A DNA stretch of 55,504 nt, taken from contig NZ_KB893060.1 of NCBI RefSeq assembly GCF_000373985.1, positions 1 to 55,504 of the forward strand. Reading direction: 5' to 3'. This DNA is from Desulfobacter curvatus DSM 3379 (GTDB lineage: Bacteria > Desulfobacterota > Desulfobacteria > Desulfobacterales > Desulfobacteraceae). The stretch's first letter is position 1, and each line of letters starts with the position of its first letter. Positions 1-7,234 of the stretch are shown piece by piece. Below the pieces are notes generated by a model, which did not search any database, had not been told where the DNA came from, and saw nothing but the letters and a program-made list of their open reading frames with translations. The position numbers were made by a program, and so were the translations under genes.

Positions 1-190
1 TAAATGCCAAATATTTCAGCCTTTTTCCTAAAAGCTGTTTGTGACCTAAATAGTGATACCTTTGAACCAATTCGTCCCATAAAGGTTCCAGGTCACTCCC
101 ACAAACTTGCATCAGTTCTGCCGATGGCAATTCTTTCAATGACCCAATGAATAGATTTTTATTCTCCAAGATATCAAAATTGATCTTCAC
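1..190 (-). CDS. DUF4338 / DruA-like protein, N-terminal part, runs off left edge
   Basis: Only the first 63 or so codons are in the window. I read a GTG start at 190-188 behind a strong GGAGG five bases upstream. The partial protein contains the segment LWDELVQRYHYLGHK followed by LKYLAF, which matches the conserved opening of the DUF4338 family, to which DruA of the Druantia anti-phage system and many transposon-associated proteins belong. The catalytic part lies outside the window, so function cannot be decided. The usual longer N-terminal helical region of many family members is absent; about 25 residues precede the match. It could be a mobile-element accessory protein instead of a defence gene. 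Family confidence is good, function is open. Confidence 0.72.
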   Translation of the reverse strand, partial: MKINFDILENKNLFIGSLKELPSAELMQVCGSDLEPLWDELVQRYHYLGHKQLLGKRLKYLAF

Positions 191-223
191 AGCTTCCTCC
201 ACAGTTCTTCATGTAGGCCGGAA

Positions 224-388
224 GTGTATCAGATAAAAAAGACTCCGTCTATAATTTTATATGTCGCTGTCGTGCTAGGTTTCCTTTGGTATTTACCAAG
301 GTATTACTTAATTGGGCCGCATCCAAGGGATAAGCATATTTTGGCCCTGCCCACTGAAGAAGAAAACGTACGTCAACAGGATATATAA
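224..388 (+). CDS. possible small single-pass membrane protein
   Basis: A 54-codon GTG-started frame with one hydrophobic segment (residues 9-29, IILYVAVVLGFLWYLPRYYL) and a charged, acidic tail. No clear ribosome binding site precedes it and I recognise no family. It sits between the DruA-like gene start and the SpoIIAA-like fragment in an AT-rich stretch. The hydrophobic pattern is the only support; it may equally be a remnant of a longer gene or a chance frame. Confidence 0.3.
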   Translation: MYQIKKTPSIILYVAVVLGFLWYLPRYYLIGPHPRDKHILALPTEEENVRQQDI

Positions 389-527
389 AAAAATTGCTAT
401 AGTAAATGTGTATAGCTTAAAAAAGGCTTAATCATAACTTCGGCAATATGTTTGTTTTCCGCAGATATCGTATATGGTAAAAGGAAATTAGTATCAATTC
501 CAAAACATTAGAAACAGGACTGCGGAC

Positions 528-680
528 ATGATAGAAATGATAGATATTGGCATATCTGATGCCATCGCTTACCGAATAGAAGGCAAGATCACAGAAGAAG
601 AGATGAAAGCGGTTCTTGCTGCTTTCAAAGAAAAAATCAGAAAAAATGAAAAACTGATAGTCTCCTCAAAGAATTTGTAA
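528..680 (+). pseudogene. SpoIIAA-like (STAS-related) protein, N-terminal fragment
   Basis: A 50-codon frame whose product starts MIEMIDIGISDAIAYRIEGK, followed by ITEEEM and a helix. This resembles the first half of the SpoIIAA-like/STAS-related family, whose members are usually about 120 residues and start with the pattern 'G-K-I-T-E-E-D'. The frame stops at 678-680, before the second half of the fold, so it is probably a truncated gene. It may still be translated from the ATG at 528 or 537. The neighbouring sequence does not restore the missing part in another frame that I could see. Its decay fits with other gene remnants in the first 6 kb. Confidence 0.5.
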
Positions 681-722
681 AGGATTTTATATTCCAGGTT
701 GTGTATGGCACATATCATACAG

Positions 723-1625
723 TTAAGCCGGGATCAGGTCAGACAATTCCCGAACGAGGAATTCCAGAAGCATTCTATTTCTCAACGGCAGGTGTTTATT
801 GGTTGGAAAGACAATATTAATGTCCACATCATCAAAGAGAAGGTAATCGGGAAGAATATGCACTAAATCGCCGGTCTTTAAGTCATCTGCAACATCCCAA
901 AGAGATTTTATGCATATTCCTAATCCAGCCTTGGCTGCGGCAACCGTTGCTTCTCCGCTGTTGCTGCGAAAATTGCCCCGCATCAGTATTGTCGTTTGTC
1001 TCCGCGTGTGGATATTGACCAATGTCCACCGCCTGTAGTTCCCTAATATCAGTGCATCATGTTTTTCTAATTGTTCAATTGTATCTGGTTGACCATATTG
1101 CTGCACATAGGTTTTCCCTGCCACGAGTATCTTTTTATTCGCTGCCAACTTTCTGACTATGAAATTCGATGCGTGTAAAGGCACGATTGTAATTGCGAGA
1201 TCAATGCTTTTTTGTAACAGGTCAAAACGCATGTCGTCCAATATTAAATCGATTTTTACGAGAGGATAGGCGTGCAGAAATTCGGCCAGGCAGGGAACCA
1301 CGTATTTGAGACCAAAAGAGGTCGGCGAAGTCAACCGGATGCGCCCCTTTAACGTTTCGGCTGAAACGGTTTCAGCCTGTATCCCCAGATCATCAATCTC
1401 TTCGAGAATGCTTATCACCTGTTCGTAAACCCGGCGCCCATCTTCGGTAAGCGAAATCTGTCTCGTTGTCCGGTTAAACAGCCGTTGCCCCAGTGACGTT
1501 TCCAACCGTTGCAGCCGTTTAGAGGCAACAGCCGGCGACATGTCCAATGCTTTCCCTGCAGAAGATATCTGGCGGTGACGGGCAACTTCGATAAACAGGC
1601 GCAGATCCGATATATTTTCAAGCAT
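723..1625 (-). CDS. LysR-family transcriptional regulator
   Basis: A 300-residue LysR-type regulator of normal length. The N-terminal winged helix (residues 1-60) has the typical RHRQISSAGKALDMSPAVAS helix-turn-helix, and residues 90-295 form the periplasmic-binding-like effector domain. It is divergent from the Old Yellow Enzyme gene starting at 1829, the classic arrangement in which the regulator controls its neighbour. An inverted repeat at 1655-1673, just upstream of its start, is a likely binding site. The inducer cannot be read from the sequence; LysR regulators beside OYE genes usually respond to electrophiles or the substrate, which is only inference here. The start at 1625 has a weak ribosome binding site. 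Confidence 0.93.
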   Translation of the reverse strand: MLENISDLRLFIEVARHRQISSAGKALDMSPAVASKRLQRLETSLGQRLFNRTTRQISLTEDGRRVYEQVISILEEIDDLGIQAETVSAETLKGRIRLTSPTSFGLKYVVPCLAEFLHAYPLVKIDLILDDMRFDLLQKSIDLAITIVPLHASNFIVRKLAANKKILVAGKTYVQQYGQPDTIEQLEKHDALILGNYRRWTLVNIHTRRQTTILMRGNFRSNSGEATVAAAKAGLGICIKSLWDVADDLKTGDLVHILPDYLLFDDVDINIVFPTNKHLPLRNRMLLEFLVRELSDLIPA

Positions 1626-1654
1626 TGTGGGGTAACCCTTTTATCCATGTATGA

Positions 1655-1673
1655 TTTTCAATAAATTTGAAAA
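1655..1673. promoter_or_regulatory. inverted repeat, likely LysR operator
   Basis: A perfect dyad, arms TTTTCAA and TTGAAAA separated by TAAAT, lies about 30 bases upstream of the LysR start in the divergent LysR-OYE intergenic region. Size and position fit a LysR recognition site (T-N11-A type). Binding is inferred. Confidence 0.5.
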
Positions 1674-1828
1674 AGTATTTCAAGAAAAGGCGGTATTGTC
1701 AATTTTTAAACGATAAATACTTTGGTATCAGGGAAAGGGTCGATCCAATTGATCAGGATAGCACCCCCAAATTATATGGCAATTTAAAACTAAACCCATC
1801 ACCTATAAATAAAACATGGAGAGCAATC

Positions 1829-3025
1829 ATGGGATATCAGAACATAAAACAACAAAGGGATTTAAGTTTAGATCATAACGAAACCGGCAGAAACGCTTAT
1901 CCTGAAACCGGCGACTTCAGTATGCTGTTTAAGCCGTATAGGCTTGGAGACCTGACACTGCCTAACCGTTTGGTTATGGCTCCGATGACCCGTTCGCGCG
2001 CTGACATTAACGGCCGGCCAACTGAGTTGGCTGCCACGTATTATGCACAGAGAGCCGAAGCCGGGCTGATCGTAACCGAAGCAACACAGATTTCCCGCGA
2101 AGGTCAGGGGTATTCTCTAACACCAGGGATTTACACACCCGGGCAGCGTGATGGGTGGCGCGTGGTTACCGATGCAGTACATGCCGCCGGCGGCCGGATT
2201 TTACTCCAACTCTGGCACGTTGGCCGAATATCACATCCGCTGTTGCAGGAGAACAATCGTCTGCCGGTCGCCCCTTCTGCTGTTCGTGCTAAGGGGGTGC
2301 GGGTCTATGTGGTTGACGGCGATGGGGAATTGAGATCCGTTGATTGTGAAGAACCCCGCGCCCTCGAAACTCACGAGATTCCAAGAATCGTTGACGATTT
2401 TCGCCGTGCTGCCGCATTAGCCATGTCGGCGGGGTTTGACGGCGTGGAGATCCACGGGGCAAATGGTTATCTCATTGATCAGTTCCTACGTTCGACAACA
2501 AACCTTCGTACCGACAGATACGGTGGGTCACCTGCCAACCGTGTCCGTATTCTGACTGAAATAGTCGATGCAGTTACTGCCGAGGTCGGGGCGAGGCGTA
2601 CGGGTGTTCGCCTGTCTCCGCACGTTACACTACAGGATACTGCCGACCCTGAGATGATTGACACCAGCCTTGTGGCCATTGAAGCGCTTGCATCCAAAAA
2701 TATTGCCTATGTGCATTTTGCAGAAGCCGACTGGGACGATGCTCCCCAAGTGCCGATCGATTACCGGGAATCCGTCAGAAAGCGCTGGCCTGGAAGTATT
2801 ATCGTTGCCGGCCGTTACACGGCTGCGCGGGGGGCCAGACTTATCGCCTCCGGTCTGGCCGACCTTGTGACCTTTGGTCGTCCGTTCATTGCTAATCCCG
2901 ACCTGCCCACACGGATTGCCGAAGCTTTGCCGCTGGCAACTGCTGATGCTTCGACTTTCTTCCGTGGAGGAGAAAAAGGCTACATCGATTATCCACGCTT
3001 CGGTCAACACCCCGAGGAGGGATAG
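1829..3025 (+). CDS. Old Yellow Enzyme-type alkene reductase (NemA-like)
   Basis: FMN-dependent, NAD(P)H-using reductase of the Old Yellow Enzyme family, expected to reduce activated double bonds or nitro compounds in the cytoplasm. Family marks: LFKPYRLGDLTLPNRLVMAP opening, LQLWHVGRISHP, the substrate-binding pair in HGANGYLIDQF (His and Asn), the D-R-Y-G-G-S segment and the C-terminal GRPFIANPDLP phosphate-binding region. I chose ATG 1829 because GGAGAG lies just before it; this adds about 30 residues before the usual family start, and ATG 1922 is the alternative matching typical OYE length. The frame is open upstream to 1667 but without signals. It is probably co-transcribed with the exported hydrolase at 3106 and controlled by the divergent LysR gene. 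Confidence 0.9.
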   Translation: MGYQNIKQQRDLSLDHNETGRNAYPETGDFSMLFKPYRLGDLTLPNRLVMAPMTRSRADINGRPTELAATYYAQRAEAGLIVTEATQISREGQGYSLTPGIYTPGQRDGWRVVTDAVHAAGGRILLQLWHVGRISHPLLQENNRLPVAPSAVRAKGVRVYVVDGDGELRSVDCEEPRALETHEIPRIVDDFRRAAALAMSAGFDGVEIHGANGYLIDQFLRSTTNLRTDRYGGSPANRVRILTEIVDAVTAEVGARRTGVRLSPHVTLQDTADPEMIDTSLVAIEALASKNIAYVHFAEADWDDAPQVPIDYRESVRKRWPGSIIVAGRYTAARGARLIASGLADLVTFGRPFIANPDLPTRIAEALPLATADASTFFRGGEKGYIDYPRFGQHPEEG

Positions 3026-3105
3026 ACCTTAGGGGCTCGGAAAAATTGGCATTCCGTAACAGCTTGCCGAGTCCCTTGAAATTGAAAATTTATGGAGGTA
3101 GGAAA

Positions 3106-4452
3106 ATGGAATACAAAACATTAAAGAAATCAAGATGTAATCAGAACATATCCGGCATTGGCCACATGGTACAAAAAAAACGTAATTTTGCCGGCTTATC
3201 GAAAGCAATGCGCATCGGATTAACGGTCATCATCATTGTATTCGCCATTGTTGGAGGGGGGACGAACAAAACTTTGGCAGATGACGCCATATGGGTGAAA
3301 ACCTGGACCGCCAGCCCGGAACCCACATGGACCGGTGACTTCCCGCTTCCGACACTGTTACCTTTCAATTTGTGGAATCAGACGGTCCGTCAGAAGGTCC
3401 GGGTCAGTCTGGGTGGGGACAGGCTACGTATCGTCCTGTCCAATGAATATGGCAAAGCACCGTTGACTATCGAGTCGGTCCACATTGCCTTGCCAGGCTC
3501 AGAAGCATCAGCAATAGAGACTGGCACCGACACGGTGGTTACCTTTAGTGGTGTTGAGCGTTTGGTCATCCCTGCCGGCGCACCAGCGATAAGTGATCCG
3601 ATTGAATTGAGCGTACCTGCGCTTGGCGAAGTGGTGGTTTCTTTTTTTGTTCCCGGCCCCATGCCCATCGAAACATTTCACTGGGATGCCCTGGAGATTG
3701 GACATATCGGGATAGGAAACCAGGTGAGCAACGGGTTTATCCATCAGCCGACCGAAACAACCACCCGCATCTTTCTCACTGATATTCTCATGCAGGCGCC
3801 TTTGAACACAAAAGTCGTGGTTGCTTTCGGCGACTCAATCACTGATGGAGCGGCTTCGGGTCTCGGAACCCATTCCAGCTGGCCGGATTTTTTGGCTGAA
3901 AACCTTGTTTTGAACAATGTAGCCGTTCTGAACGCAGGTATTTCAGGCGCGCGTCTGCTGGACACCCGTATGGGTGAAAACGCCATGGCCCGGTTCTCGC
4001 GTGATGTGTTGAGCGTGCTGAATCTAAAGACTGTTATTATACTCATAGGCATTAACGACATTGCCTGGCCGGGACATCCTTTTGCTCCCAACGCACCTTT
4101 TCCCACCAAGGAGCAATTGATTGCCGGTTATCGTCAGCTTATTGCAGCTGCCCACGCCCATAATGTGCGTATCGTGGCTGCCACTCTCACGCCGTATAAG
4201 GATGCGCTCAAGGATACGCCACTTGAAGGCTACTACACTCAAAAAGGAGATGACCTTCGCCGGCAGATAAATGACTGGATCCGTTTAAGTGGTGAATTCG
4301 ACGCGGTTGTAGATCTGGACAAACAAATGGCCAGTCCTGATGATCCGCTCGCCATACGCAATGCTTGGCAATCCGACCACCTTCACTTTTCTCCAAAGGG
4401 GAATAAGGCGGCAGCCGATCTGATGACACTGGAAATTTTATTCGGAAAATAG
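3106..4452 (+). CDS. exported SGNH/GDSL-type hydrolase
   Basis: A serine esterase-type hydrolase of the SGNH superfamily. An N-terminal region with a hydrophobic segment (MRIGLTVIIIVFAIVGG) and possible cleavage near TLA-DD suggests export. A beta-rich accessory domain precedes the catalytic domain. Blocks seen: GDSITDGAA (nucleophile Ser), NAGISGARL (Gly), GIND (Asn) and SDHLHFSP (Asp and His). ATG 3106 is chosen because GGAGG lies eight bases upstream; a later start at the methionine of MRIGL would give a shorter signal peptide. It follows the OYE gene by 80 bases. Such two-domain SGNH proteins often deacylate sugars or plant-derived esters, but the substrate cannot be told here. Confidence 0.9.
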   Translation: MEYKTLKKSRCNQNISGIGHMVQKKRNFAGLSKAMRIGLTVIIIVFAIVGGGTNKTLADDAIWVKTWTASPEPTWTGDFPLPTLLPFNLWNQTVRQKVRVSLGGDRLRIVLSNEYGKAPLTIESVHIALPGSEASAIETGTDTVVTFSGVERLVIPAGAPAISDPIELSVPALGEVVVSFFVPGPMPIETFHWDALEIGHIGIGNQVSNGFIHQPTETTTRIFLTDILMQAPLNTKVVVAFGDSITDGAASGLGTHSSWPDFLAENLVLNNVAVLNAGISGARLLDTRMGENAMARFSRDVLSVLNLKTVIILIGINDIAWPGHPFAPNAPFPTKEQLIAGYRQLIAAAHAHNVRIVAATLTPYKDALKDTPLEGYYTQKGDDLRRQINDWIRLSGEFDAVVDLDKQMASPDDPLAIRNAWQSDHLHFSPKGNKAAADLMTLEILFGK

Positions 4453-4596
4453 AATCCCGAATTTGCTGTGTGGATTCAGGGGAATTGCATGTAACAAATA
4501 TGTAGACTGGGCGCGCTTTTTGGTCTCAATGCAATGCAAGGATGGCCAAACCGTCCCTTTCAGAAAAAGTACATGGCCCGAACCCAGACAACATGT

Positions 4597-4662
4597 TATA
4601 ACAGCCATGGGCTGACCTGGTCTATCAACACCCAGACTCAGCCCACAACGAAATAAAATCTG
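4597..4662 (+). repeat. intergenic repeat, copy A (partial)
   Basis: Shares with copies B (31107-31202) and C (48798-48896) a TATAAC start, a GGCC/GGCT-ATGGG-type palindrome, a TATC-CAC block and the CCCACAAC box. Copy A diverges after the CCCACAAC box and runs directly into a 3' fragment of pyrF, so its right part is missing. See the finding on this repeat. Confidence 0.65.
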
Positions 4663-4670
4663 GTCAGACT

Positions 4671-4808
4671 AACGACGGTTCCGGAATGATTGTCAGTTCT
4701 TCGAGGAGTGTTCTATACGCGAGTAGTGGCCCTGACTTTGCTGAGGCAGCAAGGGCAGTTACATTAGAACTACGAGACAGGATCAACACATACAGGAATA
4801 AGGTATAA
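4671..4808 (+). pseudogene. pyrF: pyrF (orotidine-5'-phosphate decarboxylase) 3' remnant
   Basis: The frame reads GMIVSSSRSVLYASSGPDFA and continues with a helix ending in NTYRNKV and a stop at 4806-4808. This is the well-known C-terminal stretch of subfamily-2 orotidine-5'-phosphate decarboxylases (G-x-x-V-N-S-S-R-x-I-x-Y-A). Only about 45 codons remain of a gene normally about 270 codons long; the catalytic barrel is absent. Its left side abuts repeat copy A and its stop lies in the left arm of a 20-bp perfect inverted repeat. It must be non-functional; a full pyrF is expected elsewhere in the genome if the organism makes pyrimidines. Confidence 0.75.
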
Positions 4809-4848
4809 CACCAGCATCACCGGATGAACCGGTGATGCTGGTGTTATA
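4804..4848 (+). terminator. 20-bp perfect hairpin after the pyrF remnant
   Basis: Arms 4804-4823 and 4829-4848 are perfectly complementary with a five-base loop (ATGAA). The left arm contains the pyrF stop. No T-run follows, so it may be a relic terminator or a stem formed by recombination. It sits immediately before the possible TTG start of the downstream protease gene. Confidence 0.6.
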
Positions 4849-4860
4849 TTGCACGACATT

Positions 4861-5742
4861 ATGACAGAAAAGAAAATGAATCCCCATAAAAATGATAATA
4901 TCCGCATCTGTCCTCATTGCGGTACTGAAAATGTCCGAAGAGCAGAAGTCTGGATGACAGGCATGAGCGAAAGAGACCCGCTTTTATGCTTCAATTGCAA
5001 AAAATATTTTTATGCCGATATTGACCCCGGTTCTTCAGAAAATGAAAAAATTTCAGGCCGGAATTTCAACACAGGTTTTTTCATAACCGCTATTCTTCTG
5101 TCGGGCCTTGTACTCTGGCTGAACCGGACTTTTGATGTATTAACCCTCAAAGAAGATTCGGGACGTATTGTTTATGAGATATTAGTCATTCTGATTGTCA
5201 GTTCAAGCCTGGCTTCGGGTAAAATAAGACAGAATCTGAAATATCTTGCAATCTGGGCCGGAATTTTTCTGATTATGATGACGGGATACTGCTATCGTCA
5301 TGAAATGTCAGCTATAAAAGAAAAAGTCCTGGCGGAATTTGTCCCGGCAAAAGGCTTCCAAAAAATTCCGGATTCTATCAGTTTCCCCGTATCATCCGAC
5401 GGACATTTCTATATACGTGCCGAAGTTGACGGAATTCCCGTCACTTTTCTGGCAGATACAGGTGCAAGCCATATTGTGCTGTCTCCGCATGATGCCGAAA
5501 AACTGGGTATCAAGAAAGACAGCCTCCGCTTTGACAGATTCTATGAAACCGCCAATGGAACTGTCCGGGGGAGTTCGATCAGAATCACCGACTTCAGAGC
5601 AGGGACAATTCATCTGAAAGAAATCGGAGCATCGGTAAACGAGGCGGAAATGCGGAATTCACTTCTGGGAATGACTTTTTTCAGGCGCATGAAAGGTTAC
5701 GAAGTGAAAAACGATGTATTGACTCTGTTTTGGAAAGAATAA
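4861..5742 (+). CDS. membrane-anchored retropepsin-like aspartic protease with zinc ribbon
   Basis: Three parts are visible. Residues 14-50 hold a zinc ribbon (CPHCG and CFNCKK). Two hydrophobic segments follow (around GFFITAILLSGLVLWL and LAIWAGIFLIMMTGY) with a third weak one between. The C-terminal domain (about 180-293) is a retropepsin-like aspartic protease with the catalytic FLADTGASHIVLS motif and the later SLLGMTFF motif, as in TIGR02281-type clan AA proteases, which act as dimers because each chain has one Asp. The protease is probably periplasmic and the ribbon cytoplasmic. ATG 4861 is my choice; TTG 4849 and ATG 4876 are alternatives, none with a good ribosome site. It stands alone between gene remnants. 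The added zinc ribbon is unusual; the substrate is unknown. Confidence 0.85.
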   Translation: MTEKKMNPHKNDNIRICPHCGTENVRRAEVWMTGMSERDPLLCFNCKKYFYADIDPGSSENEKISGRNFNTGFFITAILLSGLVLWLNRTFDVLTLKEDSGRIVYEILVILIVSSSLASGKIRQNLKYLAIWAGIFLIMMTGYCYRHEMSAIKEKVLAEFVPAKGFQKIPDSISFPVSSDGHFYIRAEVDGIPVTFLADTGASHIVLSPHDAEKLGIKKDSLRFDRFYETANGTVRGSSIRITDFRAGTIHLKEIGASVNEAEMRNSLLGMTFFRRMKGYEVKNDVLTLFWKE

Positions 5743-5784
5743 AAATGCAATATAATCGAGTAGATAAGTGAGTATGAAAGATAA

Positions 5785-5985
5785 ACAGAAACCATAAAGC
5801 AATTTGTTGACTTCATAAAATATGAAATGGAGATAATTCGAGATTTACTTTCAAAAGGCGCTGAGGGTATTATTTTAGGATGTACTGAGATACCATTGCT
5901 GGTTAAAAAAGAAGATGTAGACGTTCAACTTCTTGATACAGCAATAATTCATTCTGAAGCTGCTCTTAAGACTTCCGTGAATTAA
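5785..5985 (+). pseudogene. aspartate/glutamate racemase C-terminal remnant
   Basis: An open frame of 66 codons with no proper start reads YEMEIIRDLLSKGAEGIILG followed by CTEIPLLV and a DTAIIHSEAAL tail. This is the conserved C-terminus of the Asp/Glu racemase family: GCTEI carries the second catalytic cysteine and D-T-x-x-I-H-A-x-A-A is the end motif. The first two thirds, including the first cysteine, are missing and a stop closes the frame at 5782-5784. It is a clear remnant and cannot be catalytic. An attC-like dyad follows immediately after the stop. Confidence 0.75.
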
Positions 5986-5987
5986 AA

Positions 5988-6057
5988 TATTAAGCCAACC
6001 AGTCATTCCGGCGGACTCGCTGATGCTCGCCGGTGAATTTAACATTATGCATAATGT
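5988..6057. repeat. attC-like imperfect dyad and 16-bp palindrome
   Basis: Directly after the racemase stop comes CCAAC, then ATTC-CGGCGGAC and GCTCGCCGG-TGAAT, which pair with two unpaired bases, then TTAAC. This resembles the folded shape of integron attC sites, although the outer core boxes match poorly (6/7 and 5/7 by eye). It is followed at 6042-6057 by a perfect palindrome ACATTATGCATAATGT. A decayed cassette end is possible, but no integrase is in the window. Confidence 0.35.
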
Positions 6058-6087
6058 GTTAAGGACAATAAATATGAAAAAAAGTTC

Positions 6088-6118
6088 TTGACCCGTCTAT
6101 TGGTTCACCCTTTAGAAC
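6088..6118 (+). promoter_or_regulatory. MerR-type promoter with 19-bp spacer
   Basis: TTGACC (6088-6093) and TAGAAC (6113-6118) are 19 bases apart, the overlong spacing typical of promoters activated by MerR-family proteins, and the spacer holds an imperfect dyad (TGACCC ... GGTTCA). It lies upstream of the small gene at 6176, which precedes a MerR gene, so autoregulation is likely. Confidence 0.55.
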
Positions 6119-6175
6119 TGTCATTGTCATGGCCGTGGCAGAAACTAAAACTTATAATAAAGGGGAAGTGTAATC

Positions 6176-6361
6176 ATGCAACATCAATTGACCAAAGAAG
6201 ATTGGGTTGATATGTTCAAGCAAATCGGACTGACTGAAGATCAAATGCAAAAATGGCATCATAATTTTGAAAAAAGCCACCCGGAGGGACACAAGGCTTT
6301 TCTTTCCTGGTTGAGGATTCCTCCCGAAAAGATCGTTGAGATCCGGGATAACAGCAAATAG
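6176..6361 (+). CDS. small protein homologous to the C-terminal domain of the adjacent MerR regulator
   Basis: A 61-residue protein preceded by AAGGGGAAG, a good ribosome site. Residues 9-57 align without gaps to residues 122-170 of the MerR protein encoded next door, with 19 of 49 positions identical by my count. Shared marks include W-V-x-M, KWH-x-x-FE, P-x-x-H, FL and a final IR. It is thus a free-standing version of that regulator's effector-side domain. No signal peptide or membrane segment is present, so it is cytoplasmic. The MerR gene follows by 45 bases with a hairpin between them, and a MerR-type promoter lies upstream. It may bind the same ligand or form mixed dimers with the regulator; this is inference. 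Confidence 0.8.
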   Translation: MQHQLTKEDWVDMFKQIGLTEDQMQKWHHNFEKSHPEGHKAFLSWLRIPPEKIVEIRDNSK

Positions 6362-6368
6362 AAGAAAA

Positions 6369-6394
6369 GTGGCGGCAGCATTGGCTGTCGCCAC
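6369..6394 (+). terminator. hairpin between the small gene and merR
   Basis: Arms GTGGCGGCAGC and GCTGTCGCCAC pair at 10 of 11 positions, with a G-U possible at the other, around an ATTG loop. It lies in the 45-base gap before the MerR start and lacks a long T-run, so it is more likely an attenuator or mRNA stabiliser that sets the ratio of the small protein to the regulator. Confidence 0.55.
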
Positions 6395-6406
6395 GCTTTC
6401 GAAAAA

Positions 6407-6946
6407 ATGAAAATTTACTCCATTTCTCAACTGGCCAGACTGTTCGGTCTTTCACGGAGTACCCTGCTTTACTATGATCGAATTGGTCTTTTAATTCCCT
6501 CCGCTAGGTCAAAGGCCGGTTATCGCCTCTATACGCGAAACGATTATGATAGGCTTGACCAAATCTGCACCTTTCGCAATACAGGAATGGCCCTGGCTGA
6601 TATAAAAAAAATGCTGGCCTCAGAGAATGCCCCAAGTGTAAAAATACTTGAGAATCGACTATGGGAAATCGGACAGCAGATAGCAGATCTGAAAGGCCAG
6701 CAGCAGGTCATAATCCGCCTACTCAAAGAAATGACAAGTGACGTTTACGGGCCTGTCATTGACAAACAGATGTGGGTAAAAATGCTTCAGGCTGCCGGCA
6801 TGGACGAATCGGCCATGATGAAATGGCACGCAGAATTTGAATCCCGATCTCCAGGGGCCCACCATGACTTTTTACTATCTTTAGGAATATCGGAGATAGA
6901 AGCGAAGGATATTCGTTGCCGGTCTCGAAGGCTCGTAGACAGATAG
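6407..6946 (+). CDS. MerR-family transcriptional regulator
   Basis: A 179-residue regulator. Residues 1-70 are the MerR winged helix (SISQLARLFGLSRSTLLYYD, then IGLL and GYRLYT). Residues 75-110 form the dimerising coiled coil. Residues 122-170 are a compact C-terminal domain with KWHAEFE, P-x-x-H and FLLSLGI, the same domain that occurs alone in the protein at 6176. No cysteine cluster of the metal-sensing MerR types is present, so the effector is more likely organic or a protein. It is the second gene of a two-gene unit behind a 19-bp-spaced promoter. The targets beyond its own operon are unknown. Confidence 0.92.
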   Translation: MKIYSISQLARLFGLSRSTLLYYDRIGLLIPSARSKAGYRLYTRNDYDRLDQICTFRNTGMALADIKKMLASENAPSVKILENRLWEIGQQIADLKGQQQVIIRLLKEMTSDVYGPVIDKQMWVKMLQAAGMDESAMMKWHAEFESRSPGAHHDFLLSLGISEIEAKDIRCRSRRLVDR

Positions 6947-6962
6947 CGGTAAGGGTTTGGAA

Positions 6963-6994
6963 AAGCCAGTGATACAGAAGCTATTCACTGGCTT
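6963..6994 (+). terminator. hairpin after merR
   Basis: Perfect 10-bp arms AAGCCAGTGA and TCACTGGCTT with a 12-base loop lie 17 bases after the MerR stop. There is no strong T-run, but position and stability suggest transcription ends here. Confidence 0.55.
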
Positions 6995-7151
6995 GATAAT
7001 CTTTACGGTTGAACTTTTCGGGGATTGGCATAAGTCGCTCCCCGATTTACATTGAAAATATGGTTTCCGTTCAGACAATAGGTGTCGATTCAATCAGAAA
7101 CGTTTAGACGGTGGGATAAAATTAATTGCCAATGGCCCTATGTGTGGATAA

Positions 7152-7171
7152 ATTAAACGTTTTGGTTTAAT
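7152..7171. promoter_or_regulatory. dyad upstream of the aminotransferase
   Basis: Perfect arms ATTAAAC and GTTTAAT are separated by six bases about 65 bases upstream of the aminotransferase start. The spacing fits a dimeric repressor or activator site; the regulator is not identified. Confidence 0.35.
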
Positions 7172-7234
7172 GCAATTTACGTTATGGTGTCTTCCAAATA
7201 CTAATTTATACTTAATAAACAAAGAGGTGCTGCC

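Noticed and set aside
4453..4596. A further gene fragment between the SGNH gene and repeat copy A
   Set aside because: Frames are short and I saw no family pattern in them.
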